From positions 1 through 51,983 of the forward strand of contig MU657524.1 in the NCBI GenBank assembly GCA_026770575.1: DNA of 51,983 nucleotides, given 5' to 3'. Below the pieces are notes generated by a model. It saw only the letters and a list, made by a program, of their open reading frames with translations. It was not told the DNA's origin and searched no databases. Positions within the stretch are counted from its first letter, which is position 1. Each line of letters opens with the position of its first letter. Shown here piece by piece: positions 1-8,378 of the stretch. The DNA is from Pelagophyceae sp. CCMP2097. Taxonomy: Eukaryota > Sar > Pelagophyceae. The translations under genes and the position numbers were made by a program.

Positions 1-672
1 CTCCAGCAATCCAGCTTCGTCGCCGACCTCCTGGGCCGCTGGAACGTCGGGCGCCAACCTCGCGCGCAGCCGTGCCAAAAGGAACTCCTACGCCGCCCAA
101 CGGAAGGCGACCAACTCCTCGTCGAGCCCGAGCTCTCCAAGTACCGCAAGATCGTTGGCTCGCTCGTCTGGCTGGCATACTGGACGCGCATCGACATCGT
201 ACTCTACGTCGTTTTCTGCTGCACGTACATGCACGCGCCGTGCCACTACCACCTTAAGGTCGCCCTCCAAATCCTCGACTATTTGTCGGGAACGGTCAGC
301 TACGGCATCACGTACCAGCAGGGCGACACGCACCCCGTCGCGTCGTGCGACGCCGACTGGATCGGGCCATGGACGCCGCAGGCCGAGTCCATCGTCTCGA
401 CGATCATCATGTACGGCGGCGCGGCAGTGTTTTGGACGTGCAGCAAATCGGACAACGCAAAACTCTCTTCGACCGAGGCCGAGATCTGCGCAACTTGGAC
501 CGCCGTGCCGGGCATCATATCCCTCCGCCAGCTCCTCGAGGACGTCGGAAGCATCAGCGACAAGGAGCGCCCGCCGACGCAGCTCTTCATCGACAATCAA
601 GGCACGGTCAACGCCATGTCGGAGCCCATCATCTCGAAGAAGAACAAGCACATCCGAGTCCGCGCAAAGTAG
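1..672 (+). mobile_element. Ty1/copia-type retrotransposon pol, 3' fragment (end of RT and RNase H)
   Basis: One open frame runs from the first base to the TAG at 670-672, so the 5' part lies outside the window. The translation has the end of a copia reverse transcriptase (KYRKIVGSLVWLAYWTRIDI, then a YMHAP stretch near base 230) followed by RNase H: a DADW acidic motif near 350, LSSTEAEICA near 470-495 and an FIDNQGTVNA stretch near 590. It ends at KKNKHIRVRAK, just where family members normally read KHI-x-x-R-Y/F-H and continue, so the 3' end is cut short by a stop. No LTR or primer-binding site is visible downstream. A decayed or truncated copy is most likely; retention of an open frame over 224 codons suggests it is fairly young. 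Confidence 0.85.
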
Positions 673-755
673 GAATCCTCCTATCCGGATACGTCAGCAG
701 TGAAATTGCTGTCGCACTAGGAAACAACTGTAATCCAACTTCGGACCTTTCAACC

Positions 756-2191
756 ATGGGCTCCTTCATCCTCGCGCTCCTGTGCGCCCTCGCCGGCCAC
801 ACGGCGTCGTCGATGCCCCAGTTTATGCCGACGGCCGCTCCCTACTGGCGTGCACGCCAGGAGAAGGATCTAGGCGCCTTTCAGCCGCGCCCGGGCGAAG
901 GCGGCGCGCAGCGTCATGGCAACGGCGGCGCGCGGCGCCGCGCGATCGACCGTGCCGCGCAGCGCCCGGGCGAAAACGGCGCGCGGCGCGAAAACGGCGC
1001 CCAAAACGACCGGCGGCCCCGATGTGACGTCTACATGCAAAAACACTGGGCCTTTGCGGGCGGTGGCTTCCTGACGCGCGACCGCGGCCGCTGGCACCCG
1101 CGCGCCGACGGCTCGCGGGCCTACGACGTCGAGCCCTGTCGAATCGTGCGCTACGCGGCCGAGGACGCGCGGCGGTGCTTGAAGGGCAGGCACCTCTTCT
1201 TCATTGGCGACTCCGTGACGAGGTATCAGGCCATGTCGCTCATATATTTCCTTGAGCGCTCGGAATGGCCCGACCGGCTGCCGCTCTCTGCGAAGCGCTG
1301 CCAGGCGAATTCGAATGCGCCGAAGCAGGCCTGCGGCAAGACGCCCAACATCTGCGTCGAGGGCGACTGGCGCAACGGCACAATCCGGAACTGGCCGAAC
1401 ATGCTCGCCCACATTGGGGGCGGCGAGGACGGGTCGTTTTTTCACGGCCGCGTGGAGTGCCTCTGCGCGCGCGACGTCATGGAGACGACTGTCCAAAATG
1501 TGCTCTACAGAGGCGCGTCGCAAGTCAACGTCTCGTTCCTCGAGCAGACGGGCCACACCTCGCTGCACGGCTAGCGGGCCTCTGGCTGCGCCGACGGTGG
1601 CACCTGCCGCTCCAGTCCCGAGAAACACCAGGCAAACGTCAAAAAGTCCAGAAGGGGCGACTACGCCTGGTCCGAGCCCATCCTGAGCGCGCTCGAGGGG
1701 CCGCTGCCGGCAATGTACCCGACAGTCACGGACGTGGTCTACAACCGCGGCCTCTGGGGGCAGCTTTCTCAAACAGAGGCCAAGGCCATTTTCCCTCGTT
1801 TGAAGAGATGGGCGGCGGGCCCTACAAAGCGCTGCATCTGGAAGGGCACGACTTCGGACGGCGGTCACCGCAGACTCGACGAGTACGCCGTGCGCCAGGC
1901 GGCCACCATCGCCGGCTGCGACGTCTTCGATTTGCAGCACGTGACACACGCTTTTGAGGACCTGACGTGGAACCACCCCATGCCACCAGATTCGCCGTAC
2001 AACAACCGAGAACGGCCAGACATCTGGTGGGACGCCGTCCACTTCATGCCCTGGGTACGTCCGCCGAATCTGAAAGCCGGTCCCCAAAAAAGGCCGCCCC
2101 GATTTAGGTCTACGAGGAGATCAACAACCTCCTTTTGAACGTCCTCTGCAACGCCGACACGTCCTGGGACCGAGTCGCCGCCGCGAAGTAG
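756..2191 (+). CDS. PC-esterase / TBL-like SGNH protein, with an in-frame TAG
   Basis: The ATG at 756 opens a signal peptide (MGSFILALLCALAGHTASS). A low-complexity R/G/A linker follows, then a domain with the GDS motif in LFFIGDSVTRYQAMS (about 1195-1235) and, near the C-terminus, DIWWDAVHFMPW, the DxxH motif of the PC-esterase/trichome-birefringence family (carbohydrate O-acetyl esterases or transferases of the secretory pathway). An intron 2055-2107 (GTACGT...TTTAG) joins to VYEEINNLLLNVLC and a stop at 2189-2191. The frame is interrupted by TAG at 1572-1574 although the reading continues sensibly on both sides. A TGG-to-TAG change, an assembly error, a 51-nt intron (1524-1574, GT...AG, frame preserving) or a young pseudogene are all possible. 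Family call fairly sure; substrate unknown. Confidence 0.7.
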
Positions 2192-2392
2192 TCCAGGAAG
2201 GGGCTCTGTGAACTGAAATACCGACGAGGAACTCCAACGGATCTTTTCTCGAGCCCGACCGGGGCGCGTGCCCTCGCGTCTCATCCTGCGGGGCCTTCCG
2301 ACGCGGGTGCATCCCGTCCGCGGCCCTTTGCGGGGCCCGCCGCTGCACGGGCGGGCAGCGTATTCATTTTTTCATTACGGTTCGTCGTTTTT

Positions 2393-3580
2393 TCATTCGG
2401 CTTCGTCGGGGCCCGCAACTTCGTAAATCTTGAAAAGCGTCTTGTCCAGCCCCAAACCTACGCCCGTCGCAGAGTCCACGCGGGCACCAGTGGACGGGGT
2501 CGCACACGCTTCGGTGAAGAGGAAGGCGTCGACGTCGTTGGACGCAAACTGCGAAGTCACCACGACGTGGAAAGATGCAAGGCAGACGGCCACGTCCGAG
2601 TTTGGCTCCGGGTCGTTCTTGCGGAAGAGCGCAGACGTGGCGGCGTTGTCCGACGGCGCGCCGAATTCGCCCTCTACGTTGATAAAGGCCTTGCCGCCCT
2701 CTACGAAGAGCGTTCGAGGAAAAGTGCCGTTTCCACTGAGCTCGGAAAACGTCGGCGCCGCCTTGAAGCACGCCACGACCAACCCGATTCCGGTGCGCAT
2801 CGAATGCACCACTTGCAGCCGCATAGAGTCTAAAACTGCATCGGAAGGCTCCTTGGCCACAGAGACGGCGGCGGCCTTCTTTGCCGCGTCGACAACGTGG
2901 AAGCTGCCGCTGTACCCGAAATACTTGTCCGCGTTGCCGAACTCGTCCAAGATCAAAGGCGTCTTGCCCAGAGCGCGAGCCTCGTCGAGTTTGGCGGGCA
3001 AGTCCTAGGACCGGCGGTGGCGGCGCGAGGAGGCACGCGGCGGGAGCGGCTTCGTTCGACGGCTGTCGCTCGACGGCCGCGAGTGCGAGTCTGCCCATCC
3101 CTCGCCCGCGGCGAGAAGCGGTCCCGGCGTGGCTGCTCGCCTCCACGGGGCCGGGCGTTCGAAGGGCGCGGGTTGGCGCCGTGAGTTTGAAGCGCTCGAT
3201 GCCCTCGGGCGGCGGCGGCCGCTTCGCCGGTTCGCGCGCCACGGGCGCTTGTTCGGCCTGCGCGCGCCGCAAATCGGCGGCCTTTGGCTTTGGCAAGAAG
3301 CTGCGCGGCCGTTTCGCGTTTCAGGCTCGCGTTTGCGCGTTTGGGGCACGCGTTTCTGCGCTCGCAGGCTTCGATAGACGCACGCCGGGTCGGCGTCGTC
3401 CGGGACGAGCTTGGCGTAGGCCTGCTTGCATTTGCCGATGATCAGAAACTCGTTTTTACCACAGACCTTGGCATACGTCTCTTCCAACTCTTGCCGCTGC
3501 GCTGAGCTCAAACCGGCCTTCTTCGACTCGTACGACGCCTTCAAATCAGCCTCGCTCTCAATCGAGCCGCCGGCGCCCAT
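2393..3580 (-). CDS. Unknown protein with N-myristoylation signal
   Basis: The ATG at 3580-3578 begins MGAGGSIESEADL, a good N-myristoylation context (Gly2, Ser6). Exon 1 is a short charged helical region (SSAQRQELEETYAKVCGK). I join it at 3350 to an exon starting at 3004 (acceptor CCTAG) that gives DLPAKLDEARALGKTPLILD and continues to TGA at 2393-2395. The intron (3349-3005, 345 nt) is longer than most here and its donor GTGCCC is weak, so the first junction is tentative. The second exon (about 200 aa) is soluble, has no membrane segment, and looks like a folded domain (KYFGYSGSFHVVDAAKKAA, FVEGGKAFINVEGEFGAPSD), but I do not recognise the family. A membrane-tethered cytosolic protein is an inference only from the N-terminus. 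Confidence 0.6.
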
Positions 3581-3639
3581 GTCTGTGAGCTCCGGAGCGT
3601 GCGGCCGCTGTCTCGGATCGCCGAAGAAGCAGAGTAGGA

Positions 3640-3835
3640 ATTCCCATGTACAAAGGGGGAAATTTCAACGCGATGCGCGCGTCGTGGACGAGCAGGACTA
3701 TGTACAAAGGGGGGAAAGCTTACGCGACGCGTGTCGTGGACGAGCAGGGCGCGGACGAGCAGAGTCAAACAAGGAGCCACAGAGACCGTACAAAGGGGGG
3801 TGGGCTTACGCGACGCGTGTCGTGTTGCTTTATGG
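3640..3835. repeat. Three imperfect copies of a 'TGTACAAAGGGGG...CGTGGACGAGCAGG' unit
   Basis: Units start near 3646, 3697 and 3786. Each has a TGTACAAAGGGGG or CGTACAAAGGGGG head followed by an ACGCGACGCG-rich stretch, and the first two end in GTCGTGGACGAGCAG. The first unit (3655-3698) recurs exactly in inverted orientation at 22286-22329, so this is a dispersed family. The repeat lies 5' of the gene at 2393-3580. From 3836 to 4107 I see only AT-richer intergenic sequence. Confidence 0.7.
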
Positions 3836-4109
3836 AAAGGGCGCGACGATGGTCGCCAAACTCAGGCCTTCGAGGTAAATCGACTATACAATCAATTGTA
3901 GATCTATTCGACACATAAACAGGATCGCCGCGGTCTATAGGACCCATCTACTAGCTGCAAACCACCTCGAGGTGGAAGCGTGCACATACGGCCTGTGGCG
4001 CGGCTTATCCGCCCCGACTTCGGATTTACATAAGCACACACCGAAACCGAAGCCGAAAATATCTCAATAAATATTTTTAATGCCCTCATCAATTCTTAAA
4101 AAATCCTTA

Positions 4110-4474
4110 GAGTAAAGGTCAATTTAAGAACCGGCTAAGCGGAAAAAAATCAGCGGCTCGGCGACGCCTTTGTTTGCGGTTTTGACGCTGCCAGGGTACG
4201 CGTCTGGATCCCCTCCACCCACCCCCAAAACATGGCGTCCGCGGAGGACCTCCGTGAGAAATTTAGCATAGGCAGAGTCCGGACCGACCATTGGTTCTTT
4301 AAAAAAACGCCGGTCAGATTAAGAACCGGGCCCCTGGAGCCGGATAATATCCCAATAAGGGATTTAATGGATTTTAATTGGGTCATATAAATGCCTTATT
4401 GAGATATTGAACGTCTTTTGTCGATTTTTTCCTCGGTTCTTAAATTGACCAGGTTCTTAAATTGACCTTTACTC
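4110..4474. mobile_element. TA-flanked MITE (Tc1/mariner-type signature)
   Basis: A perfect 24-bp inverted repeat lies at 4109-4132 and 4452-4475 (starting AGAGTAAAGGTCAATTTAAG). It is flanked by TA on both sides (4108-4109 and 4475-4476), the target duplication of Tc1/mariner elements. The 365-bp interior is AT-rich compared with its surroundings, has no ORF of note, and carries further GGTTCTTAAATTGACC units next to the right end (4435-4450). Non-autonomous element; no transposase in the window. Confidence 0.8.
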
Positions 4475-4621
4475 TATTGAGGACACAACCGAATCCACAA
4501 GTGGCCATGCAGCAGCCTAAAAGAAGGGTGTCTCGTACGGGCGTCTCCCGGGTAGGCCGGATAAAGACTGCCACTTGTCCGGGGCGTCGAAAGAGCCGCT
4601 CAAAATCCCGCAAGGCTCAAT

Positions 4622-4635
4622 TAGGAATTCCTATG
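4622..4635. repeat. Palindromic TAGGAATTCCTATG motif
   Basis: The 12-bp palindrome TAGGAATTCCTA followed by TG is here, at about 22505-22520 and again at about 22546-22558, with a related GTAGGAATTCC near 3634. All copies lie in repeat-rich intergenic DNA. It probably marks the edge of a dispersed repeat family; its function is unknown. Confidence 0.45.
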
Positions 4636-4781
4636 GTGATTTATTTTCAGAATCGGCGCCAAGGAGCGCGATTCGCGCGAATAAAATGCGACCACTCGAT
4701 TCCCCGCCTCCATTTATCCCCAACAGTATCAAACGCCCGGGATAGAACGCGTAACTCGGGCCGTCGCCGGCGAAATTGAAA

Positions 4782-5810
4782 ATGCAACACCCCCCTTATG
4801 TACACATGCCACTGCCAGTGATGGCGTGCAGGGTCCTGCCGCTCCTCGCGTTCGCGCGCGGCTTCGGGACGACGACGTTGCCGGGCGTCCAGGAGGGGGC
4901 TGCGGTGGAGGCTCATGTGACCATTGACTACCAATTTCTAACTGAGGGCATCGAGTGAGTCCCAATAGCCGAGGCGCCCCAACGGCGGGGCGATGCCGCG
5001 GCGGGCAAGCGATAGGGGGGGGATCCGTATAAGGAGTATAAGGAGTGCATCGTATCAGGAGTGCATCGTATACGGAGGAGAGGCGCGGGGAGGCACGCTG
5101 CTAGGTACCACGCTCCTACGAACCGCGTCTTCCTCGGCGGTTACGACCCGGCCGTGCAGCCGCAGCCCTTCGTCCTCGCCTTTCCCAATTCGCCGGCGGC
5201 GCTGTCGGCGGGCGATTTGGCGCTTTTCGGACCGTTTTTGGGTTTCAGCGTCGGTGTTCTCCGACGACTTGGCACTTTTCTGCCCTTTTGGGGAGATTGA
5301 CGCCGTCGGCGGCCGGTGCGCCAACTTGGGAAGGTGCGCCTTCCCGGGCCCAAACGGCATCGACTTTGCGGAGGGCTACCTCGTGGTCTCGGTGAAGCCT
5401 TTCGGGTTTTGTCTATCTTTCGACGACTGACGTCGCCGACAACGGGCCCGTCTCCGTCGACGCCCCCAAAGGTGTACTCCGGCGACGGGATCAATTTCCT
5501 AGCCAACAAGCGGAACTTGGTGGCCGTCGGGCTGCACAGCATCATCTACGAAGTGCGGTTCTCTGAAGATTACAAGTCGGCGGAGGTCGTGAGAACTTTC
5601 GACGATGTCGGGGCAATTTATGACACCACCCTCGCAGTCGCGGGAGATGACATCCTCTTCATCGACGCGGCCGGGTTCGTCGTCGGGCCCAAGACGGTGC
5701 GCATCTCGCGAGGCCACTACGAGCTTAGCCTCCCCCTATCGTATTATGACAAAAGCTTGCACTTTCATTGTGTCATAATACTTATTCAGTGTGTTTACAA
5801 GACGGTATGA
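4782..5810 (+). CDS. Damaged beta-propeller (SMP-30/gluconolactonase-like) gene
   Basis: The ATG at 4782 (or in-frame ATGs at 4806 and 4821) gives a short hydrophobic leader (MPLPVMACRVLPLLAFARG). Intron 4955-5104 (GTGAGT...CTAG) joins in phase to YHAPTNRVFLGGYDPAVQPQ. A later block in another frame reads FPGPNGIDFAEGYLVVS (about 5340-5391), and after GTGAAG at 5392 a third block (from about 5472) reads VYSGDGINFLANKRNLVAVG and continues to AGDDILFIDAAGFVVG. These blade-like pieces resemble SMP-30/strictosidine-synthase propellers. I cannot join blocks two and three without a frameshift near 5230-5290, and the 3' end runs into AT-rich sequence with a hairpin (5741-5781). A decayed gene or an unresolved intron are both possible. 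Confidence 0.4.
5741..5781. repeat. Perfect 11-bp hairpin
   Basis: GTATTATGACA (5741-5751) is followed after 19 nt by its exact complement TGTCATAATAC (5771-5781). It interrupts the coding-like sequence of the propeller gene and marks a switch to AT-rich DNA, so it may be the end of an inserted element or a transcript hairpin. 5811-6180 has only low-complexity and repeat sequence. Confidence 0.6.
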
Positions 5811-6187
5811 GGGGTAAAGAAAGTCCTCTTCTAATATTTCATTTGACTATAAATCCCTCTTCCAATATTCCAATATTCCAATTTCCAATACCGGAAATGC
5901 CTTAACGCGCGACGGACCCCGCTTCCGCGTGACCCTAAGGGTTCTATCGGATGGGCCTGGTGAGACGAAGCGAAGCAGCCACTAGGGTCTCCCGGAACCC
6001 CCGGCGGTCGAGGGCCAGTGCACTTGGTTGTGCGCATCACCTTCAGCGAGACGTTTCGTTCCCTTGCTTTGCACTTCCGAGTGTAAAAGCGAGTGCGCTC
6101 GTTGCTTGAACTCAAAGGTGCAATCGTCTACCGCTTGTGCCCCCTGTTGCTCCGCAGCTGAGTACACATGTGTGTCTACTAACAAAC

Positions 6188-6540
6188 AGCCCGAGGTCGC
6201 CGGTTCGAATCCGGCATATTGTTTGGAACAGCCCGAGGTCGCCGGTTCGAATCCGGCATATGGAAAAAATAATAAAAATAATAAAAATGACATTGTGATG
6301 TGGTTTATATACACTTCTGATCCGGCTCCTGGCACTGGGACCGGAATTCCCTTTTGCCAGGATTAAAGTCGGTGTTGAAAATTGTGTACGAACATCACAT
6401 GGGTCATCGCCCGAGGTCGCCGGTTCGAATCCGGCATATTGTTTGGAACAGCCTGAGGTCGCCGGTTCGAATCCGGCATATGGAAAATTGGCTTGCTCGT
6501 CCTGTACACGCGTCGTACACGTGAATATTCTTCCCCCCCG
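6188..6540. repeat. tRNA-derived (SINE-like) repeat, copy A, with four T-arm modules
   Basis: The 17-mer GCCGGTTCGAATCCGGC, a perfect tRNA T-arm (5-bp stem, TTCGAAT loop, B box GGTTCGAATCC), occurs at 6199-6215, 6241-6257, 6419-6435 and 6461-6477. It is arranged as two pairs with 42-bp internal spacing and 220 bp between pairs. No acceptor stem or complete cloverleaf can be drawn, so these are not tRNA genes. The sequence between the pairs (6290-6410) and after the last module (about 6485-6540) recurs at 21930-22250. Copy B keeps only one intact module plus fragments. A tRNA-derived SINE-type family is likely. 6541-6998 shows no supported gene. Confidence 0.75.
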
Positions 6541-6998
6541 CCCGCCGCACCAGGACGCCAAAGCTACCTTTAGGCCTGCAGATTTGGAGTTCAAACAAAA
6601 ACGATTTCGGCTCTGTACTTGCAGACTCCTTGCATCGAAAATAAGGCAAAATTTAGTGGATGAAAACGAGGTTTTGTAATCTTTTTTAAAATGGAACTAA
6701 GCTCGTAGTGCCTCGGAGCGTTGGCATCGCGATTCGGAAGCCGAACCGCTCTTTCGGAAGCCGAGCTCTGGCATCCTGCCCATCACCCGCGCTGCCCGCG
6801 ATCCTTCTCATCCCCCGCGATGCCCGCGGCTGTGCGCCTCCGCCGCCGCCCGAGCATCACCATCATGAAAATCACAGGGCAGCCCGTCCATGACCTCTGC
6901 ACAGGTGAGGACCGCCCACCGACGTCCGTCTGCGTAAGCATCAAATTTAGTGTACACATAGCTCGCCCCATCGCCGGCCGCCGCAGCCGCCCGGGCGC

Positions 6999-8258
6999 TC
7001 AGGAGCGGGCGTCGTAATGGTCATTCCGTTGCCGCTTTGGAGCCCCACCCCTGCTCGGCTCCGCCCGCGCCGTCTCCGCTGATTCGTCGACGAAGACCAG
7101 CGTCAGGGTGAACTTCTTCGTCGCGGCATCCCAGTTGGAGAAGAACTGGGCAGGGTCCTTGTCCACCTCTGCGTTTGGGACCTTGAAGCCGACGGTCTCG
7201 TACGGCTCGCACGCGAAAAGCAAGTACTGGTACTGCTTGTCCGGCGCCTCGACGCGCTGCTCGTAGGCGGACATGAAGCGGTGCCGCGGCTGCGCTCCGG
7301 AGTCTGCTTCTGGGTAATCGACTTCAAAGGCCAAAGCGCGCCGGTTTGTGACGTCCCTCGACTTTGTCACTTTGTATCCCGGCCGGCCAATCTTAATCGT
7401 GTGCCGCTTCTCCGTGTACGTCGCCTGCGGGGCCGCCGCGGGCGTGTCGCGCGCCTCCTTGAAGGCGCGCCGGGCGAGGTTCTGCTGGTGGCGCTTGCCT
7501 TGCGTGTGCGCCAGGTAATTGCCTAGAGGGCGTGGTGGTCTGAGGGCGTGGTGGTGAATGTCGGTGGCGAGCGGTCGTGCCCCGGTGTCATCTCATCTCC
7601 GATTCCATCGACACGCTGGTGGGGACCCTCGTTGTTGTGGAGCGTGAGGCACAGTTTGCACTCGAACGTGCCCAAGTGGTTGCGCATAAAGTAAGGGTCC
7701 TTGTTCAGGTCCGTCGTCTCCAGCGCAAGCTTGCGCAGCCGCTCGCGCCTAATCGCGGAGCGTGCGGGAGGCCGGCCGTGCGGGGGACGAGGCCCGCGGC
7801 AGTCCACAGGACGGGGGCCTCCAACGGCAGTCCGCGTCCCAGGCGGCTCTTTCAAGTATAGAAAGCGGGGCCATCGGCACCAGGTCACAGGTCACGCACC
7901 GGTCGACGTTTTGCTGTTCGTTGGAGGCGACGCCGCCCGATCCAGGCTTGGACCCTGCGCGGCCTTCAAATTGCGCCCCACCCTTCAAACGAAGCAAACA
8001 GAAAACGTCGAAGCCGCCACCTGCGGGAAGGCCCTCCAGGTCGCCACCGTTTTGGAGTTCGCGGCCGCACGCCGTCAGCCGCACTGCGTTTAACCATGAC
8101 CCAAACCCGGCCGCCGACGCCGCCGGGCCGGCCGCAGACTCGTAGATTCGCTTTGATAAGCATTCGACGGACGTGAAGAGGCCGCCCTCGAGCGTGACGC
8201 GCCGCGAAGCGCGTGCCTCCGAAGGCAGCGCGAAGAAGACTTCCATAACAGCGGCCAT
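6999..8258 (-). CDS. SF3A2: Splicing factor 3A subunit 2 with N-terminal ubiquitin-like domain
   Basis: Three exons: 8258-7900, 7748-7627 and 7522-6999 (334 aa), all junctions in phase. Residues 95-334 are SF3A2 (yeast Prp11), a U2 snRNP subunit: the SKPGSGGVAS N-terminal motif, the matrin-type C2H2 finger (CKLCLTLHNNEG across intron 2, then YLAHTQGKRH), IGRPGYKVTKSRDV, RHRFMSAYEQRVE and YQYLLFACEPYETVGFKVPN. Unusually, the frame extends 94 residues upstream with no stop to ATG 8258 (a second Met is codon 5). This part looks like a ubiquitin fold (MEVFFALPSEA, a TACGRELQNG turn, FCLLRLKGG) and ends in Gly93-Gly94 directly before the normal SF3A2 start. That resembles Sde2-type precursors, which are cleaved after GG. 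The Pro-rich SF3A2 tail is missing. Divergent from eIF5B, with 120 bp between start codons. Confidence 0.92.
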
Positions 8259-8378
8259 CGCAGCTCAGCGAGCGTGGGTGTGTGTGTTTATTTGAAAGTA
8301 GCAACGGCCTCTCCACAACGGCCCTAATTTCAATTCTCGCCTCTTTCGGAGAGCCCCGCGTCGACCGGGACGTGAACC
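8259..8378. promoter_or_regulatory. Shared promoter region SF3A2 / eIF5B
   Basis: Only 120 bp separate the divergent ATGs. It holds a TG-rich stretch (GTGGGTGTGTGTGTTTATTTG near 8275) and no TATA box I would trust. The bidirectional promoter role is inferred from geometry alone. Confidence 0.5.

Noticed and set aside
870..2087. 405-codon - strand ORF
   Set aside because: Antisense to the PC-esterase-like gene, whose GDS and DxxH motifs and intron are clear; the antisense frame has no domain.
6190..6480. tRNA genes at the GGTTCGAATCC motifs
   Set aside because: No acceptor, D or anticodon arms can be drawn around any of the T-arms.
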